Shown here: piece by piece, positions 6,603-10,732 of the stretch
Numbering within the stretch: the stretch's first letter is position 1
Layout of the letters: every line of letters begins with the position of its first letter
DNA from: JACDBE01 sp051002015
GTDB taxonomy: Bacteria > Actinomycetota > Acidimicrobiia > Spongiisociales > UBA5794
NCBI GenBank assembly: GCA_051002015.1
Contig: JBPCMS010000015.1
Span: 1-10,732 of the forward strand
DNA length: 10,732 nucleotides
Direction: 5' to 3'
Made by a program: the position numbers and the translations under genes
Notes under the pieces: model-generated
What the model was told of the DNA's origin: nothing
The model's database searches: none
Seen by the model: the letters and a program-made list of their open reading frames with translations, nothing else

Positions 6603-7865
6603 GTGACCGTACCCGCCCCAGCCCCGGCGATGTCGCCGATGACGGACACGCTCCGTGTCTCTAGCGAGATCGGCCGGCTGCGCACCGTCATGGTCCATCG
6701 GCCCGGCGTCGAGATCGCCCGGCTGACCCCCGACAACAAGGCCGATCTGCTCTTCGACGACCTGTTGTGGCTGGAACGCGCCCAGCAGGAGCACGACCGG
6801 TTCGCCGAGATGATGGTGCGACGCGGGGTCGACGTGGTCTTCTTCGAGGACCTGCTCTCCGAGACCATCGAGGACGAGGGGGTCCGCCATGCCCTGCTCG
6901 ACCAGGTGATCACCCCCACCGCCTGCGGTCCGAGGGTCGCCGAACGGCTCGGCGCCCAGCTACGTGAGGTCCCCCACGAGCTGGTGGTCGAGGTTCTGGT
7001 CGGCGGGCTGCTGGAGCGCGAGCTGGTCGACTGGGGGATCGAGCACCTGTACCGACCGATGGTGGCCGACCGCTTCCATCACGTGCTCCGGCCCCTGCCC
7101 AACCTGCTGTTCATGCGGGACAACGCTGCCTGGATCAACCAGGGCGTCTCCATCAACGTGCTCGCCACCCCGGCCCGCCAGCGCGAGTCGCTGTACATGA
7201 AGACCATCTACCGGCACCACCCCCGGTTCCGCCATCAACGGTTCACGGTCTGGTTCGGCGCCGACCCCACCGACGTGTACCCGGCCACCATCGAGGGGGG
7301 CGATGTGCTGGTCCTGGCCCCGGACACGGTGATCGTCGGGCTGGGACAGCGCACCGCCCCGGCCGCGGTCGAGATGCTGTCCCGCCGGCTGTTCGCCCAC
7401 GGCGAGGTGACCAGGGTGATCGTGGTGCACCTTCCCCACGACCGCTCCGTGATGCATCTCGACACGGTGTTCACCATGGTCGACGTCGACAAGTTCAACG
7501 TGTTCCCTGGGCTGCTCGAGTCCGTCGACGTCTACACCCTGAACCCGGCTCCGAACGGGAAGATCTCGGTGCACCACGACCAGAGCCTGGTGGCCGCCCT
7601 GGTCGCCGCCCTCGGGCGCGACGATCTCATCATGATCACCACCGGGGGCGACGCCATCGGCAGGCTGCGAGAGCAGTGGGACGACGGCAACAACACCCTG
7701 GCTCTTGCCCCCGGCGTGGTGGTCGCCTACGAGCGCAACCAGGAGACCAACCGTCGGCTGCGCGATGCCGGGGTCGAGGTGCTCGAGCTCGACGCCAGCG
7801 AGCTGTGCCGGGGTCGGGGGGGGAGCCGGTGCATGACCCAGCCGCTGTTGCGCGACCCGGTGTGA
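6603..7865 (+). CDS. arcA: Arginine deiminase
   Basis: This cytoplasmic enzyme hydrolyses L-arginine to L-citrulline and ammonia, the first step of the deiminase pathway. It is 420 residues long, full length for the family. The whole catalytic set is present: Asp173 in FMRDN, Glu231 in EGGD, His285 and Asp287 in MHLDTVF, and nucleophile Cys410 in GGSRCMT. The spacing agrees with the Pseudomonas enzyme as I remember it (166/224/278/280/406). The N-terminal SEIGRLRTVMVHRPG and LLFDDLLWLERAQQEHD blocks are also typical. The region after Asp173 (AAWINQGVSIN, PARQRES) resembles actinobacterial members. GTG at 6603 is preferred over ATGs at 6630 and 6639 because of the -10 placement and because none has a ribosome-binding site. 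No arcB, arcC or arcD is in view, so the pathway context is incomplete. It is divergent from the liv operon. A G8 run lies just before the Cys codon. Confidence 0.95.
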   Translation: MTVPAPAPAMSPMTDTLRVSSEIGRLRTVMVHRPGVEIARLTPDNKADLLFDDLLWLERAQQEHDRFAEMMVRRGVDVVFFEDLLSETIEDEGVRHALLDQVITPTACGPRVAERLGAQLREVPHELVVEVLVGGLLERELVDWGIEHLYRPMVADRFHHVLRPLPNLLFMRDNAAWINQGVSINVLATPARQRESLYMKTIYRHHPRFRHQRFTVWFGADPTDVYPATIEGGDVLVLAPDTVIVGLGQRTAPAAVEMLSRRLFAHGEVTRVIVVHLPHDRSVMHLDTVFTMVDVDKFNVFPGLLESVDVYTLNPAPNGKISVHHDQSLVAALVAALGRDDLIMITTGGDAIGRLREQWDDGNNTLALAPGVVVAYERNQETNRRLRDAGVEVLELDASELCRGRGGSRCMTQPLLRDPV

Positions 7866-7890
7866 TCGTGGCCCCCACCCGGGCGCCGGG

Positions 7891-7896
7891 TACGCT
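7891..7896 (+). promoter_or_regulatory. Predicted -10 element for a leaderless DUF2007-mec-rph-rdgB operon mRNA
   Basis: TACGCT matches the TANNNT -10 pattern, and the GTG at 7903 follows after 6 bases. No Shine-Dalgarno sequence lies in the 37-base gap after arcA. No good -35 box was seen. This would be the operon's promoter, although readthrough from arcA is also possible because no terminator separates them. Confidence 0.45.
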
Positions 7897-7902
7897 GTCG
7901 CC

Positions 7903-8121
7903 GTGAGCGACGGATTGCAGACGGTGTGCACCTTCCTCCACAGGGACGAGGCCGACATCGCCCGCGCCCGGCTCGCCTCCGAGGGCATCCCCGCCATCGT
8001 GATCGCCGACGACGAGGGCGGGCTCAGCGTCGGCTTCTTCACCGAGTTTCGCATCCGTCTGGTGGTCAGGGACGAGGACGTCCCCGACGCCAGGGACATC
8101 GTCTGCGATTGCGTGGAATGA
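7903..8121 (+). CDS. Small DUF2007 family protein
   Basis: This 72-residue acidic protein matches the DUF2007 pattern: an opening strand VCTFLHRDEADIARARLASEGIPA (split 8-19 and 20-31), where the helix carries A-x-x-ARA-x-L-x-x-xGIP, then a Gly-rich turn (EGGLSVGF), and a second half FRIRLVVRDEDVPDARDIV. The fold is a small ferredoxin-like domain in the family. It has been labelled a putative signal-transducing protein, but no biochemical role is established that I know of. GTG is the only start in a sensible place and follows a -10-like element. Its stop overlaps the next start (ATGA at 8118-8121), so it is probably co-translated with the JAMM peptidase. It is likely the first gene of the operon. 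Confidence 0.8.
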   Translation: MSDGLQTVCTFLHRDEADIARARLASEGIPAIVIADDEGGLSVGFFTEFRIRLVVRDEDVPDARDIVCDCVE

Positions 8122-8591
8122 CCGCCGTCATGCCGGCCCCGGCACCGTCGCAGGTCTCCGGCGGCGCCCTCCACCCCGACATCTCCGCCGCCATCGCCCA
8201 GCACACCCGCTTCTGCGCTCCGCTGGAGGCCTGCGGCCTGCTTGCCGTCGACGCCGACAAGGTCCCGGTGCTTGCCTACTGCCTGACCAACGTGGACCGG
8301 TCGCCGCACCGGCGCTTCACCGTCGACCCCGCCGAGCACTTCCGGGCGATGCGCCACGCCGAGGCCAACGGGTGGACGATCGGAGGATCGTTCCACTCCC
8401 ATCCGGGCGGGAAGGCGACACCCTCGTCGACCGACATCGCCGCCGCCTTCGACCCCACCTGGTGGTACGTGGTCGCCGGTCCGCTTCCGGCGCCGTCGGT
8501 GCGGGTGTACCGGATCGTGGCCGGGGTCGCCACGGAGGCGGTGCCGGGGAGCCTCACCGCCGCCGGGTGGTCCGCCGGGGTGGGCCGATGA
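8118..8591 (+). CDS. JAMM/MPN+ (JAB1/Mov34, peptidase M67) zinc metallopeptidase, Mec-like
   Basis: This 157-residue protein is a single JAMM domain. The zinc and catalytic residues are all present: Glu37 in EACG, His93 and His95 in SFHSHP, Ser103 and Asp106, giving the exact H-x-H-x7-S-x2-D pattern. Related actinobacterial Mec enzymes cleave cysteine from the C-terminus of the sulfur-carrier protein CysO; others remove ubiquitin-like tags. Its position ahead of an MBL hydrolase, rph and rdgB matches the mycobacterial mec neighbourhood, but cysO and cysM are not next to it here, so the substrate is open. The ATGA overlap with the upstream gene supports this start; an ATG four codons later is the alternative. 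It has a 20-residue Ala/Pro-rich N-terminus before the core. Confidence 0.88.
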   Translation: MTAVMPAPAPSQVSGGALHPDISAAIAQHTRFCAPLEACGLLAVDADKVPVLAYCLTNVDRSPHRRFTVDPAEHFRAMRHAEANGWTIGGSFHSHPGGKATPSSTDIAAAFDPTWWYVVAGPLPAPSVRVYRIVAGVATEAVPGSLTAAGWSAGVGR

Positions 8592-9361
8592 GCTTCACCC
8601 TCGACGTCCTCGGCTGCAACGGGAGCGGGCCGTCGCGCACCCAGCCCGCATCCGGCTACCTGGTCAGGTCGGATACCACCGCCATCTGGATGGATGCCGG
8701 CACCGGCACCTTCCTCGAGCTGGGCAGGCGGATCGACCCCATCGAGGTCGACGCGGTGACCATCAGCCACATGCACGCCGACCACTGCTCCGACCTTTTC
8801 GGCTGGTTCCACCATCTGGCCTACTGCCGCCAGATGGATGGGTCCGTCCCGGTGATGCTGCCTCCCGGGGGCCACGAGAAGGTCGCCACGTTCCTGGGCC
8901 AGAGCGGGCCGGACGACCCGTTGCATCGGGTGCTCGACCTGGTCGACATGGAGGACGGCCAGACGGTCGAGATCGGGGACATGCGGCTGCGCTTCGCCTA
9001 CGCCAACCATTCGGTCCCGTGCGTCTCCACCAGGGTCGAGCACGAAGATGGCACGCTGGTGTTCTCGGGCGACACCGGGCCCGGCGGCGGCTTCCCGGAT
9101 CTGGCGGAGGGGGCGGACGTTGTCCTGTGCGAGGCGGGCCTGACCGGGCCCCGCCATCTCGCCATCTACAAATTCCATCTCGCCCCGGACGAGGCCGCCG
9201 ACCTGGCCGAGCAGGCGGGGGCCCACACCCTGGTCCTCACCCATCTGGCACCGGGGCTGGAGCCCGACGAGGCGGTGAACACCGCCCGACCCCGTTTCTC
9301 GGGTGTGGTGCTGGCGGCGGAGCCTGGTCTGGTCGTCGAGGTGCGGACGCGGTCGGGATGA
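8588..9361 (+). CDS. Metallo-beta-lactamase-fold hydrolase (RNase Z / Rv1339-like group)
   Basis: This 257-residue cytoplasmic protein has the two-metal MBL core: SHMHADH (60-66, giving His61, His63, Asp65 and His66), His141 in ANHS, Asp162 in FSGDTG, and His219 in LTHLAPG. An additional His197 in FHLAPDEAA matches the motif of the RNase Z/phosphodiesterase branch. The metal set is complete, so it should be active. The mycobacterial equivalent in this position, Rv1339, has been reported as a cyclic nucleotide phosphodiesterase (from memory); RNase Z-like activity is the other option. It lacks the long exosite arm of true RNase Z. It starts with an ATGA overlap on the JAMM gene and ends with an ATGA overlap into rph, so it is tightly co-translated. 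Confidence 0.88.
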   Translation: MSFTLDVLGCNGSGPSRTQPASGYLVRSDTTAIWMDAGTGTFLELGRRIDPIEVDAVTISHMHADHCSDLFGWFHHLAYCRQMDGSVPVMLPPGGHEKVATFLGQSGPDDPLHRVLDLVDMEDGQTVEIGDMRLRFAYANHSVPCVSTRVEHEDGTLVFSGDTGPGGGFPDLAEGADVVLCEAGLTGPRHLAIYKFHLAPDEAADLAEQAGAHTLVLTHLAPGLEPDEAVNTARPRFSGVVLAAEPGLVVEVRTRSG

Positions 9362-10065
9362 CCAGAGAGGGAAGGGGGTCGGCCGAGCTGCGGCCGGTCA
9401 CCATCCATCGCAGATTCACGCAGATGACCCCTGGCTCCGTCCTCATCGAGATGGGTCTTACCAGGGTGTTGTGCACGGTCTCGGTCGAGGACTCGGTCCC
9501 CTCGTGGATGCGAGGCTCGAACGAGGGATGGGTCACCGCCGAGTACGCCATGCTGCCCGGCTCGGGCAAGCAGCGGGTCTCGCGCGGGTCGATCTCGGGG
9601 GGCAGGGTCAAGGAGATCCAACGCCTCATCGGCCGGTCGCTGCGGGCCGCCGTCGACCTCGCCGCCATGCCCGGGGTCAGCCTCCAGGTCGACTGCGACG
9701 TCCTCCAGGCCGATGGGGGGACCCGCACCGCCTCGATCACCGGGGCATGGGTGGCCCTCGCCGACGCCTGCGACGTGCTCGTCGCCGAGAAACGGCTGGC
9801 GGCCAGCCCGGTCGTCGACCACGTGGCCGCGGTCTCGGTCGGGCTGATCGGCGACGAGATCCTGCTCGACCTGGCGTATGTCGAGGACGTGGCCGCCGAC
9901 GTCGACTGCAACGTGGTGATGACCGGCGCCGGCAAGCTGATCGAGGTCCAGGGGACCGCCGAGGGGAACCCGTTCGACCGGGACCAGCTCGACCGGATGC
10001 TCGACGCCGCCGCCGCCGGGATCGACCGTCTGATCGAGCACCAGGAGAAGGCAAGGGCGACGTGA
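9358..10065 (+). CDS. rph: Ribonuclease PH
   Basis: This phosphate-dependent 3'-5' exoribonuclease trims tRNA precursors and forms a ring hexamer. It is 235 residues, a little short for the family (about 240-260). Strong signatures are NEGWVTAEYAMLP (55-67), EIQRLIGRSLRAAVDL (86-101), DCDVLQADGGTRTASITGA (112-130), and the catalytic stretch YVEDVAADVDCNVVMTG, with Asp177 and Asp183 as expected acidic residues. The phosphate-loop Arg is probably Arg73. Between LP and EIQRLIGR the loop is about three residues shorter than the usual form with KGK-x-x-GRT and reads RGSISGGRV, a local deviation. The ATG overlaps the MBL stop (ATGA) and the stop overlaps the rdgB start (GTGA). The rph-rdgB pairing is common in actinobacteria. 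Confidence 0.95.
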   Translation: MTREGRGSAELRPVTIHRRFTQMTPGSVLIEMGLTRVLCTVSVEDSVPSWMRGSNEGWVTAEYAMLPGSGKQRVSRGSISGGRVKEIQRLIGRSLRAAVDLAAMPGVSLQVDCDVLQADGGTRTASITGAWVALADACDVLVAEKRLAASPVVDHVAAVSVGLIGDEILLDLAYVEDVAADVDCNVVMTGAGKLIEVQGTAEGNPFDRDQLDRMLDAAAAGIDRLIEHQEKARAT

Positions 10066-10661
10066 CCGGACCGCCCCGGGTCCACCGGGTGGATCGGCTG
10101 GTGGTGGCCTCACACAATCCCGACAAGATCGCCGAGATCGAGGCGATCCTGGCCGACCTGTCGCCCCCGATCACCGTGGTGCGTGGCCTCGACTGGCCCG
10201 ACATCGAGGAGATCGAGCCCACCCTGGAGGGGAACGCCCTGCTCAAGGCGCGGACCGTTGCCGCCGTCACCGGGGTCGCCGCCCTCGCCGACGACACCGG
10301 GCTCGAGGTGGTCGCCCTCGACGGCGCCCCGGGGGTGACCACGGCCCGTTTCGCCGGCCCGAGCGCTACCTACACTCAGAACGTGACCAGGCTGCTGGAG
10401 GTGATGGACGGGCTCGCCGACCGCTCCGCCCGCTTCCGCACGGTGGTTGCCGTGGCCACCCCCGCAGGCGACGAGCTGGTGGTCGAGGGGGTGCTCGAAG
10501 GGGTCATCACCGGCGAGCGCAGGGGCGAGGGCGGATTCGGCTACGACCCCGTCTTCCTCGTCGGTGACCTCACGCTGGCCGAGATGGGAACCGAGGCGAA
10601 GAACAGGATCTCGCACCGGGCACGGGCGGTACGAGCGATGCGGGAAGCCCTGGAGGGGTGA
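10062..10661 (+). CDS. rdgB: Non-canonical purine NTP pyrophosphatase, RdgB/HAM1 family
   Basis: This enzyme hydrolyses dITP, ITP and XTP to monophosphates, keeping deaminated purines out of DNA and RNA. The 199-residue protein has every family block: VVASHNPDKIAEI (14-26), TLEGNALLKA (54-63), ALADDTGLEVVAL (74-86, with the catalytic Asp pair), GAPGVTTARFAG (88-99), GEGGFGYDPVF (155-165) and KNRISHRARA (180-189). The usual ADDSGLEV reads ADDTGLEV here, a mild change. The GTG start overlaps the rph stop in a GTGA. Starting further back would run inside rph in another frame. The first 12 residues are a poorly conserved lead. It is followed after one base by another start. Confidence 0.95.
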   Translation: MTGPPRVHRVDRLVVASHNPDKIAEIEAILADLSPPITVVRGLDWPDIEEIEPTLEGNALLKARTVAAVTGVAALADDTGLEVVALDGAPGVTTARFAGPSATYTQNVTRLLEVMDGLADRSARFRTVVAVATPAGDELVVEGVLEGVITGERRGEGGFGYDPVFLVGDLTLAEMGTEAKNRISHRARAVRAMREALEG

Positions 10662-10662
10662 G

Positions 10663-10732
10663 GTGGCCACGATCACCGTCGACGGGGTGACGGTGACGAA
10701 GGGGACGAGACGGATCCTCGATGCGATCGACC
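10663..10732 (+). CDS. Probable ABC transporter ATP-binding protein, 3'-truncated by window edge
   Basis: Only 23 codons are visible. GTG starts one base after the rdgB stop, with GGAGGGG just upstream inside rdgB as ribosome-binding site. The peptide begins VATITVDGVTVTKGTRRILD, which resembles the first strands of ABC ATPases (a DGVTV-x-x-G-x-R-x-ILD pattern before the Walker A region). Walker A itself lies beyond the window, so the call is tentative. It appears to be the sixth gene of the coupled operon. Confidence 0.5.
   Translation, partial: MATITVDGVTVTKGTRRILDAID

Noticed and set aside
5262..6890. A 542-codon minus-strand open frame spanning livH, the control region and part of arcA
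   Set aside because: It is out of frame with livH, is Arg/Gly/His-rich low-complexity, covers the divergent promoter region, and has no recognisable motif. It is a shadow of high third-position GC.
6960..8402. A 480-codon minus-strand open frame antisense to arcA, DUF2007 and the JAMM gene
   Set aside because: It crosses three well-supported genes on the other strand and shows no family motif. It is a GC-bias artefact.
9166..10113. Long antisense frames over the MBL, rph and rdgB genes
   Set aside because: They have compositions typical of reverse-complemented GC-rich codons and no conserved residues. The plus-strand genes account fully for the region.

Overview
The window is high-GC bacterial DNA, densely coded with strong G/C at third codon positions. 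It most resembles an actinobacterium. The evidence is the mec-type JAMM peptidase / metallo-beta-lactamase / rph / rdgB gene order (matched from memory to the mycobacterial mec...Rv1339-rphA-Rv1341 block), an actinobacterial-style arginine deiminase, and three start codons placed as in leaderless mRNAs. The Thr-rich linker of the binding protein resembles lipoproteins of Acidimicrobiia, so that class is my best but unproven guess. I see no insertion sequence, phage gene, CRISPR array, tRNA or rRNA, and no intergenic gap above 300 bases.

Layout. (1) 1-1351: the 3' part of a Leu/Ile/Val-type ABC binding protein (+), ending in a perfect 14-bp-stem hairpin. (2) 1441-1991: a DJ-1/PfpI-family protein (+) with its own predicted leaderless promoter and Ser in place of the usual nucleophilic Cys. 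(3) 2030-6463: a minus-strand operon livH-livM-livG-livF, then a DUF1761 membrane protein. It encodes both permeases and both ATPases of a branched-chain/polar amino acid (HAAT) transporter. LivH carries an N-terminal signal peptide and a predicted extracytoplasmic beta-sandwich domain. (4) 6464-6602: a 139-bp divergent control region with two inverted repeats. (5) 6603-7865: arginine deiminase (+). (6) 7903-10732: a tightly coupled plus-strand operon of DUF2007 protein, JAMM/MPN+ peptidase, metallo-beta-lactamase-fold hydrolase, RNase PH, RdgB/HAM1 pyrophosphatase and the start of a probable ABC ATPase. Four of its five junctions are 4-nt ATGA/GTGA overlaps and the fifth is a 1-nt gap.

How they may work together. 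The binding protein would capture a small ligand, probably an amino acid, and LivHMGF would import it. The binding-protein gene is not in the permease operon and converges on it, so their pairing is inferred from proximity and family. Arginine deiminase is divergent from the transporter and makes citrulline and ammonia; an amino-acid uptake/catabolism link is plausible but not shown. The second operon is housekeeping: RNA 3'-end trimming (RNase PH), nucleotide-pool cleaning (RdgB), and a JAMM peptidase and MBL hydrolase of less certain substrate.

I did not find a clearly new multi-gene system. The items most worth a second look are the LivH extracellular-domain fusion, the Ser-for-Cys DJ-1 protein, the three leaderless start contexts, the JAMM peptidase without its usual CysO/CysM neighbours, and the dyad in front of the arginine deiminase promoter.
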